This document shows, piece by piece, positions 44,899 through 56,525 of a stretch of DNA of 64,000 nucleotides. The stretch is from positions 56,607 through 120,606 of the forward strand of contig DASXHZ010000008.1 in NCBI GenBank assembly GCA_036488085.1, in the 5' to 3' direction. Each line of letters begins with the position of its first letter. The stretch's first letter is position 1. The DNA comes from DASXHZ01 sp036488085. Its GTDB lineage: Bacteria; Acidobacteriota; Thermoanaerobaculia; Gp7-AA8. The notes under the pieces are model-generated. The model had not been told where the DNA came from. It worked only from the letters and a program-made list of their open reading frames with translations, and searched no databases. The position numbers were made by a program, and so were the translations under genes.

Positions 44899-47133
44899 TT
44901 GCGGCGCCTTCTCCTCGCTCTCGTCGTCGTCACCGCGACTTCTGCCTCGGCGGCGGACATCGACCTCGTCCGTCAGAACTACATCGGCTACTACACCGGA
45001 GCCGGCGCGGACGTCACCGCGCCTCGGATGCACGATGCGCTCGCGTCGCTCGAAGCCGAGGCGCGGAACGACACGCGCGCGGGATTCCTGCTGAGCAACG
45101 GGAGCTGGAGCGACCTCAATTACTCCGAGACGCCGAGCGGGACGTGGTCGCCGTGGGAGCACACGAAGCGGCTCATCGTCATGGCGAAGGCGTACCGGAC
45201 GCCCGGCCAGGGCCTCTACCGCGACCAAACGCTGCGCGGTCAGATCGAGGCAGCGTTGTCGTACACGAGCGTCTACTACGGGATGACGTCGCTGCCGAAC
45301 GGGAACTGGTGGTTCTGGACCATCGGCGTTCCGCTCGACCTCGGCCCTACGCTCGTCCTGATGCGCGGCGACATCGACCCCACCGTCTACAACAACTGCG
45401 TGCAGGAGATATATCTGCGCATCGGCAGCTCGCCGACGTCACGCGGCATCGTCGGACCGGTGCCGATCGGCGAGAACCTCGCCTGGTCGTGCTTCACGCA
45501 CCTGACGCTCGGCCTCCTGAAGGACGAGGCCTCGATGCTCGCTCCGGTGCGCGATGCGATGGCGAATGTGACGCTCGCGTCGGCGAGTGCCGAGGGCATC
45601 AAGCCCGACCTGTCGTTCCAACAGCATGGCGCGCAGCTCTACACCGGCGGATACGGCGGCTCGTTCGCGAACGACGTCGCGCAATACACGCTTCTGACGC
45701 GCGGCACCGGCTACGCGCTGCCGCCCGCGTCGCTTGCGTCGTTCAACGACTACCTCGCCGACGGCGTGATCTGGTCGCTCTACGGCAACTACTTCGACGT
45801 CTCCGTGATCAGCCGCGAAGTCGCCCGGCCGTCGACGAGCGGATTCAACGGCCTCGCCGCGCTCCTGCAAGGCTCGACCGTCGTTTCACCGCGGCAGCGC
45901 GAGATCGAGAGCGCCGCCGCCAAGATGCTGCAGACGTGGGGCGGCCTCCCGATCGAGCTCGCCGGCCTCGCAACCAACATCGAGCAGAGCGGTGTTCCCG
46001 CGGCGTGGCCCTCGGGTCATCGCCACTATTGGATGTCCGACTACGCCGTACACCGCCGCGACGGCTGGTTCGCGTCGATCAAGATGTTCTCGACCCGCAC
46101 GAAATCCGGCGAGAACACGAACGACGAAAACCTCCTCGGGTCGCGACAGGCGGACGGCCGGCTCTACCTCGTCCGCGACGGAGACACTTACTACACGCAC
46201 GACGTCTGGCCGGCGCTGGACTGGACTCGCCTTCCGGGCATCACCGTCGAGCAGAACGGCATCGCCGCCAACGACACCTACGGTTACGGCAGCAACAGAT
46301 TCGCCGGCGGCGTGAGCGATGACCGGAACGGCATCGCCGCCATGCAGCTCGCGCCGCTCGGCTCGCACATGACGGCGAACAAGTCGTGGTTCTTCTTCGA
46401 CGACGCGATCGTCTGCCTCGCCGGCGCGATCACGTCGGTGAGCCCGAATCATTCGGAAACGATCGTAAATCAGTGGCCGATGCGCGATGCGTCGTCGCAA
46501 CTGGTCGTCGACGGGACGCCATCAGCGACGCGATGGGCGCTCCTCGACGGCATCGGCTACTTCTTCCCGACACCCGCTCCGCTGCTCACGAAGCGCGAGA
46601 CGCGCAGCGGTTCGTGGGCGGCCCTCGGCGGCTCAACGGATGCCACGCCACATTCGGCAGACGTCGTCACGCTCTGGATCGATCACGGCGCGGTGCCGGT
46701 GGACGCCTCGGCCGCGTACGTCATCGCCCCGAATGCCACCGCCGACATGATGCGCGCCTGGACCGCGAACCCGCCCGTATCGGTCCTCGCGAACAGCGCC
46801 GACGTCGCAGCAGTCCGCGACCTCCGGACCAACGCCCTCGGCATCGTCTTCTTCGACACGTACGGGAGCGTCAACGGCTACAGCGCCGACGCCCCGGCGA
46901 TCGTCTACGCGGTGCCGAACGGCTCGACGCTCCTCCTGCACGTCGCCGATCCGCTGGCGAACAGCTCTGGCATCCTCCACGTGACGGTGCCCGGCCTCTG
47001 GTCCACCCCGGACGCGAAGGTCGTCACCGCCACCGCCCGCGCCACGACCATCGAGATCCCGCGCAACAGCGGCCAGACCGCGCACGTCACCCTCACGCCG
47101 CTCCTCGGCCGCCGTCGCGCCGCACAGCACTGA
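44899..47133 (+). CDS. Secreted polysaccharide lyase family 8-like enzyme
   Basis: A 744-residue protein. A signal peptide (RRLLLALVVVTATSASA) precedes an alpha/alpha-toroid with NWWFWTIGVPLDLGPTLVLM near residue 137. The PL8 catalytic block is DLSFQQHGAQLYTGGYGGSF with H243 and Y252. An Arg-rich VISREVARPS region and three beta-rich C-terminal domains follow. The family cleaves uronic-acid polysaccharides such as hyaluronate, chondroitin or xanthan. The ATG at 44889 is out of frame; TTG 44899 directly precedes the signal peptide. The substrate is not decided; the sulfated glycan island in the same window is suggestive only. Confidence 0.85.
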   Translation: MRRLLLALVVVTATSASAADIDLVRQNYIGYYTGAGADVTAPRMHDALASLEAEARNDTRAGFLLSNGSWSDLNYSETPSGTWSPWEHTKRLIVMAKAYRTPGQGLYRDQTLRGQIEAALSYTSVYYGMTSLPNGNWWFWTIGVPLDLGPTLVLMRGDIDPTVYNNCVQEIYLRIGSSPTSRGIVGPVPIGENLAWSCFTHLTLGLLKDEASMLAPVRDAMANVTLASASAEGIKPDLSFQQHGAQLYTGGYGGSFANDVAQYTLLTRGTGYALPPASLASFNDYLADGVIWSLYGNYFDVSVISREVARPSTSGFNGLAALLQGSTVVSPRQREIESAAAKMLQTWGGLPIELAGLATNIEQSGVPAAWPSGHRHYWMSDYAVHRRDGWFASIKMFSTRTKSGENTNDENLLGSRQADGRLYLVRDGDTYYTHDVWPALDWTRLPGITVEQNGIAANDTYGYGSNRFAGGVSDDRNGIAAMQLAPLGSHMTANKSWFFFDDAIVCLAGAITSVSPNHSETIVNQWPMRDASSQLVVDGTPSATRWALLDGIGYFFPTPAPLLTKRETRSGSWAALGGSTDATPHSADVVTLWIDHGAVPVDASAAYVIAPNATADMMRAWTANPPVSVLANSADVAAVRDLRTNALGIVFFDTYGSVNGYSADAPAIVYAVPNGSTLLLHVADPLANSSGILHVTVPGLWSTPDAKVVTATARATTIEIPRNSGQTAHVTLTPLLGRRRAAQH

Positions 47134-47138
47134 AACGA

Positions 47139-47201
47139 GACCTCGGACCCCGGATGGGTCAAGGTCAACGCGGAGCGTCATCCGAGGCCCGAGGTCTTTT
47201 C
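47139..47201. repeat. Dispersed palindrome, copy 1, and terminator
   Basis: Arms GACCTCGG... (47139-47156) and CATCCGAGGCCCGAGGTC (47179-47196) form a long imperfect stem (14 of 16 core pairs), then TTTT. It ends the lyase gene. The 18-base 3' arm is identical to one at 56577-56594. Confidence 0.75.
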
Positions 47202-47225
47202 AAACCGAAGCTCCCAATCTCCGTA

Positions 47226-47231
47226 TACCCT
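47226..47231 (+). promoter_or_regulatory. -10 box of the M48 peptidase gene
   Basis: TACCCT ends exactly 6 bases before the ATG at 47238; no Shine-Dalgarno site. Confidence 0.6.
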
Positions 47232-47237
47232 TGTCAC

Positions 47238-48569
47238 ATGAAGTGCGCGTGGATCGTCCTTTCGCTGTCCGTCTGTTTCGCCGCGTTCGCCCAGGGTTCC
47301 GATTCGCTCGCCAACTCGCAGATGCCATCTGTGATTACGGTTCCAGCGGCAGCGCAGCCGTCCGCGCACTTCGACCCCGAGGCGGCGACCGAGGCGTATC
47401 TGGCGCAGATTCCGCCGGCGGCGCGCGCGAGGTCCGATGCGTACTTCGAGGGCGGGTACTGGCTGATCCTGTGGGACTTTCTCTACGGAGTCGTCGTCGC
47501 GCTCCTCCTGCTCAATCTCCGCTGGTCCGCGCGTATGCGCGACGTCGCGGAACGCATCACAAGAGTCCGCGTCGTCAACACCCTCATCTACTGGATCGAA
47601 TACCTCATCCTCACGAGCGTGCTCACATTCCCGCTCTCGTGGTACGAGGGGTACTACCGCGAGCACCAGTACGGAATGGCGACGCAGACCTTCGGTCCGT
47701 GGTTCGGAGATCAGCTCAAAGGTTTGCTCGTCGGTGCCATTCTCGGCGGCATCCTCGTCGCGCTGCTCTTCGCGATCGTCCGGAAACTGGAGCGCACCTG
47801 GTGGATCTGGGGCGCCGTCGTCGTGTCGCTTTTCCTCGTATTCGTCGTCATGATCGGCCCCGTCTTCATCGTTCCGCTCTTCAACAAACTGACGCCGCTG
47901 AACGACCCGAAAGTCACAGCCCCGGTCCTCCGTCTCGCGCACATGAACGGCATCACGACGAATGACGTCTACCAGATGGATGCCTCGAAGCAGACGACCC
48001 GCATGAGCGCGAACGTCAGCGGCTTCGGGAAGACGATGCGCATCACCATGAACGACAACCTCCTCCGCCGCGGCTCACCCGAGGAAATCCAGGCGGTCAT
48101 GGGACACGAGATCGGCCACTACGTACTCGATCACATCTACTCAGGCGTCTTCTTTCTCGCCGTCGTGGTGGTCGTCGGCTTCGCGCTGCTGCGGTGGAGC
48201 CTCGCCGCGTCTCTCGCACGCTGGGGCGCACGATGGGAGATCCGCGGCATCACCGACCCGGCGGTTCTTCCGCTCGTCGCGTTGCTGGCGTCCATCTTCT
48301 TCTTTCTGATGACGCCGATCCTCAACACGTCGACGCGTACGCAGGAGCACGAGGCCGACATGTTCGGCATCAACACCTCCCGCCAGCCCGACGGTTTCGC
48401 GCAGGCTGCCATTCACCTCGGCGAGTACCGCAAGATGAGCCCCGGACCGGTCGAGGAGTGGATCTTCTTCGATCACCCCAGCGGCCGGCACCGCATCCAC
48501 GACGCGATGGTGTGGAAAGCGCAGAACCTCAACCAATCTATCCCGAGCGCGAGCGCGGCACCGCGGTAA
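47238..48569 (+). CDS. M48 family peptidase (CaaX protease/Ste24-like)
   Basis: A 443-residue membrane metallopeptidase. An N-terminal hydrophobic leader and several membrane spans surround the zinc motif HEIGH in VMGHEIGHYVLDHIYSG and the third ligand in TQEHEADMFGINTSRQPDG. The Ste24-type marker GVVVALLLLNLRWSARMR and NTLIYWIEYLILTSVLTFPLSWYEGYYREHQYG are present. Relatives cleave near prenyl sites in eukaryotes; bacterial members act in membrane-protein quality control. The upstream frame extension to 46386 is antisense or overlap noise. Confidence 0.9.
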   Translation: MKCAWIVLSLSVCFAAFAQGSDSLANSQMPSVITVPAAAQPSAHFDPEAATEAYLAQIPPAARARSDAYFEGGYWLILWDFLYGVVVALLLLNLRWSARMRDVAERITRVRVVNTLIYWIEYLILTSVLTFPLSWYEGYYREHQYGMATQTFGPWFGDQLKGLLVGAILGGILVALLFAIVRKLERTWWIWGAVVVSLFLVFVVMIGPVFIVPLFNKLTPLNDPKVTAPVLRLAHMNGITTNDVYQMDASKQTTRMSANVSGFGKTMRITMNDNLLRRGSPEEIQAVMGHEIGHYVLDHIYSGVFFLAVVVVVGFALLRWSLAASLARWGARWEIRGITDPAVLPLVALLASIFFFLMTPILNTSTRTQEHEADMFGINTSRQPDGFAQAAIHLGEYRKMSPGPVEEWIFFDHPSGRHRIHDAMVWKAQNLNQSIPSASAAPR

Positions 48570-48596
48570 ACCCTCTCAGGATCACGTGTTCCAGTA

Positions 48597-48968
48597 TCAG
48601 CAGTTGCAGTATGTTCGCGCCCGTGTGGCGACGTAGTCGGGATCGACCGGCTTCATGAGCGTCTCGTCGGCCCACGGCGCGAATGTGCGGAGCTCCGGCG
48701 TCGGCTCGCCGATGATGATCACCCCGCACGTCCCATTGCGGTGCTCCTGCAGATACTGCACGGCGCGCATCCCGTGCTGCTTCTCCAGGTCGATGCCGAG
48801 GAGGATCACTCGGAATGTGCCGGCATTGGTGCGCAGCAGGTCGACCGCCTCCTCGCCGTCGATGGCGAACGTGACGGTGAAGTTTCTCGAGTCGAGCGAG
48901 CGGATCAGTGACTTGCGGAAGGGGTTGTCATCAAGGACCACCAGGATCGGACACGACGGCTGCACCAT
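48597..48968 (-). CDS. Degenerate receiver-domain protein
   Basis: A 123-residue single receiver fold. PILVVLDDNPFRKSLIRSL supplies the acidic pair after strand 1, and LMKPVDPDYV the conserved Lys-Pro (K106). The phospho-acceptor strand reads FRVILLGIDLEKQHG, so the expected Asp is Gly58 (nearest Asp is D60), and the switch Thr/Ser after strand 4 is Gly. It is therefore probably a pseudo-receiver acting by protein contact. Its start lies 38 bases inside the macrodomain gene, giving a three-gene overlapping unit with EVE. Confidence 0.75.
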   Translation of the reverse strand: MVQPSCPILVVLDDNPFRKSLIRSLDSRNFTVTFAIDGEEAVDLLRTNAGTFRVILLGIDLEKQHGMRAVQYLQEHRNGTCGVIIIGEPTPELRTFAPWADETLMKPVDPDYVATRARTYCNC

Positions 48969-49473
48969 GTTCCACGCTCCGGCAAAGCGCGTTCCACACA
49001 TCGTCACCGAACGCGACAAGAATCACGCGCTCGACCGACTCGGCGCGCGAAAGAAACGCACGCACTTCGCGGACTGCAATGTCCGCGGCCTGGCCGATTG
49101 GGTACCCATAGATGCCGCAACTGATCGCCGGGAACGCAATGGATCGAATCCCGTTTTCCACCGCGAGCTCGAGACTCCGCCGGTAACACGACGCCAGCAG
49201 CTCCGGTTCGCCGCGATCGCCGCCACGCCAGACGGGACCGACCGCATGAATCACATACTTCGCCGGAAGCCGGTACCCGCGCGTGATCTTCGCATCGCCC
49301 GTCGCACAGCCGCCGAGCGTGCGGCACTCCGCGAGAAGCTCCGGTCCCGCCGCGCGATGGATCGCGCCGTCGACACCGCCGCCACCGAGCAGCGACGAGT
49401 TCGCCGCGTTCACGATCGCATCGACCGCGAGCTTGGTGATGTCACCGCGAAGAACTTCGACCTTTGCGTCCAA
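48931..49473 (-). CDS. Macrodomain protein (ADP-ribose/O-acetyl-ADP-ribose hydrolase type)
   Basis: A 180-residue macrodomain of the MacroD/YmdB type. VDAIVNAANSSLLGGGGVDGAIHRAAG is the ADP-ribose-binding block with the catalytic Asn and Asp; GDAKITRGYRLPAKYVIHAVGP and AFPAISCGIYGYP complete the site. It would remove ADP-ribose or acetyl groups from ADP-ribose adducts. It starts at TTG 49473, inside the EVE gene (32-base overlap), and the receiver-like gene starts inside it. Confidence 0.9.
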   Translation of the reverse strand: MDAKVEVLRGDITKLAVDAIVNAANSSLLGGGGVDGAIHRAAGPELLAECRTLGGCATGDAKITRGYRLPAKYVIHAVGPVWRGGDRGEPELLASCYRRSLELAVENGIRSIAFPAISCGIYGYPIGQAADIAVREVRAFLSRAESVERVILVAFGDDVWNALCRSVEHGAAVVSDPGGP

Positions 49474-49867
49474 GCTTCACCACAATGTCGAATTCCGGCT
49501 TCGTCACCGGCTGCACCGAAAGCCGCGAGCCCTTCTTCGTGACGACCATATTGTCGAGCCCCGGCGTCGTCTTCAGCGTGTCGAGCGGCACGACGTCCGA
49601 AAACCTCTCGACGAACCCGATGTCGACCATCACCCAAGGTTCTTCCTTCTCGGGATGCGCTTCCTTCACCACTTCCGCGACCCCGCTCACGCCGGAAGGA
49701 TCGGCGTTCGACGCGTAGAACAACACCTTGTCGCCCGCCTTCATCTCATCCCGCATGAAGTTCCGAGCCTGATAGTTCCGCACCCCGTTCCACGACGTCG
49801 TCTGATCGCGCTTCAGGTCATCGATGGAGTACGCCGACGGTTCGGATTTCATGAGCCAGTACTTCAT
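49442..49867 (-). CDS. EVE-domain protein
   Basis: A 141-residue protein beginning MKYWLMKSEPSAYSIDDL, with WNGVRNYQARNFMRDEMKAGDKVLFYASN, VSGVAEVVKEAHP and PWVMVDIGFVERF. This is the EVE (PUA-like) fold that binds modified bases in DNA or RNA. The C-terminus is slightly extended with a basic tail (KLGRKGRSSSR) that exists because of overlap with the macrodomain gene. A TATGCT box at 49882-49877, inside the last codons of the aminotransferase gene, lies 9 bases upstream of its ATG. Confidence 0.9.
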   Translation of the reverse strand: MKYWLMKSEPSAYSIDDLKRDQTTSWNGVRNYQARNFMRDEMKAGDKVLFYASNADPSGVSGVAEVVKEAHPEKEEPWVMVDIGFVERFSDVVPLDTLKTTPGLDNMVVTKKGSRLSVQPVTKPEFDIVVKLGRKGRSSSR

Positions 49868-49870
49868 AGC

Positions 49871-51079
49871 TCATGGAGCATAACGCTTCAGTGCGCGCGT
49901 CAGCAGGTCGACGGCCCTCCGGAGATCGCCCTCTTTCAGCACATACGCGATCCGCACTTCCGACTTCCCGAGTTCCGACAAGTAAAACCCATCCGCCGGT
50001 GCGACCATGACGGTGGAATCGTCGTACGAGAAGTCCGTCAGCAACCACACCGCGAAATCTTCCGCTGAAGCGACGGGCAGGCGTGCGACGCAGTAGAAGG
50101 CACCCTCAGGGCGCGAAAGGAACACGCCGGGGATGGAGGTCAGACCCTCGTACAGGACATCCCGTCGCCGCTGGTACTCGGAGACGACCGAGGTCGTGTA
50201 CTCCTCGCCGAGGTTGTCGGCGCCGACGGCGATGAACTGGGCGAGGCCGGGGGGCGAGAGGCGGCCTTGCGCCATGCGGAGGCAGGCGTCGTAGACGTCG
50301 GGATTGCGCGTCACGAGCGAGCCGAGGCGAATGCCGCAGGCGCTGTAGCGCTTTGAGAGCGAGTCGACCACGATCACGAACTCCGCGGCATCGTCCAGCT
50401 CGAGGGCGGAGACCGCGCGCCGGCCGTCGTAGACGAACTCCCGGTACACCTCGTCGCTGATCAGAAAGAACCCGTGGTCGCGGCAGAAAGCGGCAACCAT
50501 CTCGAGCTCTTCGCGCGTGTAGACCGTGCCGGTCGGATTGTTCGGATTGCAGAGGATAACGGCGCGGGTGCGCGGGCTAATGGCGCGCTCCCATACTTCG
50601 CGCGGCGGCAGATGAAACCCGTCGCGCCCGCGGCTGGTGACGGCGACGAGATTCACGCCGGCCATCGTCGCGAACGAGCGATAGTTCGCGTAGAACGGCT
50701 CGACGGTCAAGATGTCGTCGCCCTCGTTCGCGCAGGCGAGGAACGAGAAAAGGATCGCTTCGCTGCCGCCCGTGGTCGCGAGAATCTGCGTCGTCTGCAG
50801 CGAAATGCCGACCCGCCGCTCGTAATAGTGGTGCAGCGAGCGGATGTACTCCGGCGTCCCCGTCGACGGCGTGTACTCCAGCACCTTCGACTCGATCTGG
50901 TGCAGACGCTCCCGGATACACGCCGGCGTCTCGACGTCCGGCTGGCCGATGTTGAGGTGATACACATGCGTGCCGCGCGACTTCGCCAGCTCCGCCAGCG
51001 GAGCCAGCTTGCGGATCGGCGACGCCGGCATGAGCTGCGCGCGTGTCGAGAGCGAGAGACGGGAAGTGAGAGCAGGCAT
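49871..51079 (-). CDS. Class I/II aminotransferase (aspartate aminotransferase-like)
   Basis: A 402-residue fold-type I PLP enzyme. It has YHLNIGQPDVETP, TTGGSEAILFSFLACANEGDDIL, CNPNNPTGTVYTREEL, DEVYREFVYDG and the PLP Lys in VVDSLSKRYSACGIRLGSLV. The AT-I gamma-like layout suggests aspartate or branched-chain/aromatic substrates; I cannot say which. ATG at 51079 begins at the typical SRLSLS start. It ends 4 bases before the EVE start. Confidence 0.87.
   Translation of the reverse strand: MPALTSRLSLSTRAQLMPASPIRKLAPLAELAKSRGTHVYHLNIGQPDVETPACIRERLHQIESKVLEYTPSTGTPEYIRSLHHYYERRVGISLQTTQILATTGGSEAILFSFLACANEGDDILTVEPFYANYRSFATMAGVNLVAVTSRGRDGFHLPPREVWERAISPRTRAVILCNPNNPTGTVYTREELEMVAAFCRDHGFFLISDEVYREFVYDGRRAVSALELDDAAEFVIVVDSLSKRYSACGIRLGSLVTRNPDVYDACLRMAQGRLSPPGLAQFIAVGADNLGEEYTTSVVSEYQRRRDVLYEGLTSIPGVFLSRPEGAFYCVARLPVASAEDFAVWLLTDFSYDDSTVMVAPADGFYLSELGKSEVRIAYVLKEGDLRRAVDLLTRALKRYAP
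49877..49882 (-). promoter_or_regulatory. -10 box of the EVE-macrodomain-receiver unit
   Basis: On the minus strand TATGCT ends 9 bases before the EVE ATG. It uses the Tyr-Ala codons at the very end of the upstream aminotransferase gene. Confidence 0.5.
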
Positions 51080-51114
51080 TCTTGACTGAGGAAACGGTGC
51101 GAGCGGCGTGCCGT

Positions 51115-53313
51115 TCAGCGGAGAAGATTCGCCCGGACGAACGCCAGAATCGTCTTCTGGAGGTCGTACACGAGCGCCGGGTCGCGGACGCCGTGCTGCT
51201 GCTTCGGATAGAACTTCATCTCGAACGGCACCTGCGCCTTCTCGAGCTCGTACACGAATTGCATCATGTTCTGCGGGTGGACGTTGTCGTCGACCGCGCC
51301 GTGGAGGAGCAGCAGCTTGCCGTGCAGATCCTTCGCGGCCCATCGCGGCGAGCTGCTCTTGTACGCGTCGGCGTTGTTCTGCGGCATGAGCATGTAGCGC
51401 TCGGTATAGACCGAGTCGTAGTCGCGCCAGTCGGCCACCGTACCGCCCGAGATTCCGGCGATGAACGTCTTGCTGTGCGTCAACGCGTACGACGTCATGT
51501 AGCCGCCGTAGCTCCAGCCGTAGGTCATGATCCGGGAGCCGTCGATGAACGGCTGCGACTTCAGCCAGGCGAGCCCGTCCTCCATGTCGCGCAGTTCGGT
51601 CTCGCCGAAGTGTTTGTACAGCGTCCACGCCGAAACCGCTCCCTTGCCGCTCGCCGCGCGGTTGTCGCAGATCCAGACCACGACGCCCTGCTGCGCGATG
51701 AGCTGCAGGAACTGCATGGTCGTCCCCTTCCACGCATTCGTGACCTGCTGCGCGTGCGGTCCACCGTAGTGGTACTCATACACCGGATACTTCTTCGACG
51801 CGTCGAAGCTCGACGGCTTGATCATCAGCGCCTCGAGCACGAAGCCGTCGCGCGCCTTTACCTGCAGGAACTCGGGCTTCGGGAGGTCGTAGTCGGCGAG
51901 CGCGGACGAGAGATTCGCGTCGACGACTTTCGCCATCGTCCCGTCGGCGCGATGGAGCCGCGCCTGATTGGGCGTGTCGATGTCGCTCCAGTTGTCGACG
52001 TAGTACGTCAGCGACGGATTGAACTTCGCCGCGTGCGTGCCGGCGGTCTCGCTGATGCGCTGCAATCCGGAGCCGTCCAACTTCACCCGATACAGATCGA
52101 GCCCGATCGGCGACCGCTCCGTGCCGGCGAAGTAGATCCAACCGTTCTTCTCGTCGATTCCGTGCAGGTCGCGAACTTCCCACTCGCCGCTCGTGATCTG
52201 ACGGAGCAGCGTGCCGTCGGCTTTGTAGTGGTAGAGGTGCCGGAAGCCGCTTCGCTCGCTCTGCCACACGAACGAGCCGTCCGCGAGCCACGCCGGGTTG
52301 TCGAGCGGCTCGACCCAAGCCTTCGTCGTCTCGTGAATCAGCGTCGTGGGCACGCCGTCTGCCGGATCGACCCGATCGAGATCGAGCCACGTCTGCTCGC
52401 GGTTCTGTACCTTGTACGTCAGCGCCTTGCCGTCGCCCGACCATGCCACGCGGACGATCAGGAAGTCGCCCGCCGTGTAGCGCTCGTTGTCGACGGTCGC
52501 CAGCGTACCGCCGCCCGCCGGCGCGACCAGCAGCCGCACGTGCGGATTCGGATCGCCCGCCTTCGGATAGAACTGCGGCTCCGCCACCGGGTGATACGGA
52601 ATCTGGTCGACGTTCGGATACACCGGCACGCCCGCTTCGTCCGTCCGGAGGAACGCGATGCGCGACGAATCGGGACTCCACCAGAAGCCCCGCTTCGCGC
52701 CGCGCCCGTAGATCTCCTCCTCGTACACCCAGTCGAGGGCGCCGTTGAGAATGGTCGGGCTACCGTCGGTGGTTAGCTGCCGCTCACGCGCGGTGGCAAG
52801 GTCGATCGTGTAGAGATTGTTCGCGCGCACGAACGCGATCCACTTCCCGTCCGGACTGAACTCCGGCAACTCCTCGGCTCCCGGCGTCGACGTCAGGCGT
52901 GTCACCGCCTGTCTCGCAATCGAGTAGAGGAAGAGATCGCCCGCCGCCTCGACGACGATCGCGCTCTTCTTCGCGTCGAAGCGGAGCGAGGTCGATTTCG
53001 CCGCGCTCGCGGCTTCTTCCGCAGAGATGCCGGCCTGCTGGAGAGAGTGCTCGAACGCAGCGCGGTCGAAGAACGGTTGCACGTTGCCGCTCTTGACGTC
53101 GAAGCGTTCCCACTCGACGAGCTTTCCCTTCGCATCGCGCTTCGGCCAGATGAAGGTCGAGTCATCCAGCCAGTCGAACCCGCTCTGCACCGCGCCCGAA
53201 AAGTAGACGCGCGTGGTCGGGTTGTAGATCGTTTCGAGCGTGAGTTGCTTTCGCTGTGCGAAGGCGGAGGCAGCGATGAGAAGTGCGAGTGTGAACAGTG
53301 CGGCCCGCTTCAT
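51115..53313 (-). CDS. Secreted S9B prolyl oligopeptidase (DPP-IV-like)
   Basis: A 732-residue exported serine peptidase. A signal peptide (RAALFTLALLIAASAFA) is followed by a beta-propeller with the DWVYEEEI motif, which in DPP-IV holds the Glu pair for the substrate N-terminus. The alpha/beta-hydrolase domain has the catalytic Ser in YGWSYGGYMTSY, Asp in LLHGAVDDNVH and His in YPKQQHGV. It removes X-Pro or X-Ala dipeptides from peptide N-termini. A TATCCT box (53327-53322) lies 8 bases upstream of the ATG. Confidence 0.93.
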   Translation of the reverse strand: MKRAALFTLALLIAASAFAQRKQLTLETIYNPTTRVYFSGAVQSGFDWLDDSTFIWPKRDAKGKLVEWERFDVKSGNVQPFFDRAAFEHSLQQAGISAEEAASAAKSTSLRFDAKKSAIVVEAAGDLFLYSIARQAVTRLTSTPGAEELPEFSPDGKWIAFVRANNLYTIDLATARERQLTTDGSPTILNGALDWVYEEEIYGRGAKRGFWWSPDSSRIAFLRTDEAGVPVYPNVDQIPYHPVAEPQFYPKAGDPNPHVRLLVAPAGGGTLATVDNERYTAGDFLIVRVAWSGDGKALTYKVQNREQTWLDLDRVDPADGVPTTLIHETTKAWVEPLDNPAWLADGSFVWQSERSGFRHLYHYKADGTLLRQITSGEWEVRDLHGIDEKNGWIYFAGTERSPIGLDLYRVKLDGSGLQRISETAGTHAAKFNPSLTYYVDNWSDIDTPNQARLHRADGTMAKVVDANLSSALADYDLPKPEFLQVKARDGFVLEALMIKPSSFDASKKYPVYEYHYGGPHAQQVTNAWKGTTMQFLQLIAQQGVVVWICDNRAASGKGAVSAWTLYKHFGETELRDMEDGLAWLKSQPFIDGSRIMTYGWSYGGYMTSYALTHSKTFIAGISGGTVADWRDYDSVYTERYMLMPQNNADAYKSSSPRWAAKDLHGKLLLLHGAVDDNVHPQNMMQFVYELEKAQVPFEMKFYPKQQHGVRDPALVYDLQKTILAFVRANLLR

Positions 53314-53321
53314 GCCGCTGG

Positions 53322-53327
53322 AGGATA
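53322..53327 (-). promoter_or_regulatory. -10 box of the DPP-IV-like gene
   Basis: On the minus strand TATCCT ends 8 bases before the ATG at 53313; no Shine-Dalgarno site. Confidence 0.55.
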
Positions 53328-53339
53328 TCGCGTCGTCCC

Positions 53340-53645
53340 GAGGGGAACGGCGGCCACTCTGAGGGGAAAACTGGCCACGCTCCAGAAAATGCCCACCCCT
53401 CGACGCGGTGCACCGGCCCCTTCAGGCGGACTGCAAGCCCACCGGGATGGGGCACAGCGGCCCCTCCAAGGGGCTCCGCGATCACCTCAAGGGGCACGTT
53501 CGCCCCCTTCGAGGGGCCACGTCACCACCGCGAGGGGCACGTTCGCCCCCTCAAGGGGCCACGTCACCACCGCGAGGGGCACGTTCGCCCCTTCGAGGGG
53601 CCACGGTCCCCATTCGGGGGCCGCGTCACCACCTCGAGGGGCGCG
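53340..53645. repeat. Palindromic minisatellite with 42-43-bp units
   Basis: This 300-base gene-free stretch is filled with GGGG/CCCC hairpins. From 53491 there are two good copies and a third diverging one of a 42-43-bp unit, beginning GGGGCACGTTCGCCCC and ending CCACGTCACCACCGCGA (unit starts about 53491, 53534, 53576). Degenerate copies extend left to about 53340 and right to 53640. Each unit holds two hairpins (GGGGC/GCCCC and CCCCTYRAGGGG). A 14-residue periodic open frame (GPRHHREGHVRP-like) results but is not believed to be a gene. Confidence 0.75.
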
Positions 53646-53651
53646 GTTTCC

Positions 53652-56495
<2,844 letters not shown>

Positions 56496-56506
56496 TACTT
56501 TGCGAG

Positions 56507-56512
56507 ACTATA
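56507..56512 (-). promoter_or_regulatory. -10 box of acnA
   Basis: On the minus strand TATAGT ends 11 bases before the acnA ATG at 56495; the leader would be about 4-5 bases with no Shine-Dalgarno. Confidence 0.55.
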
Positions 56513-56525
56513 TCAGGCCCGTAAT

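Noticed and set aside
46386..47237. Upstream extension of the M48 peptidase frame
   Set aside because: It is out-of-frame PL8 lyase sequence; the ATG at 47238 has a matching -10 box and begins the signal segment.
53491..53640. Possible CRISPR array
   Set aside because: Units abut without unique spacers, are internally palindromic and only about three copies long; no cas genes.
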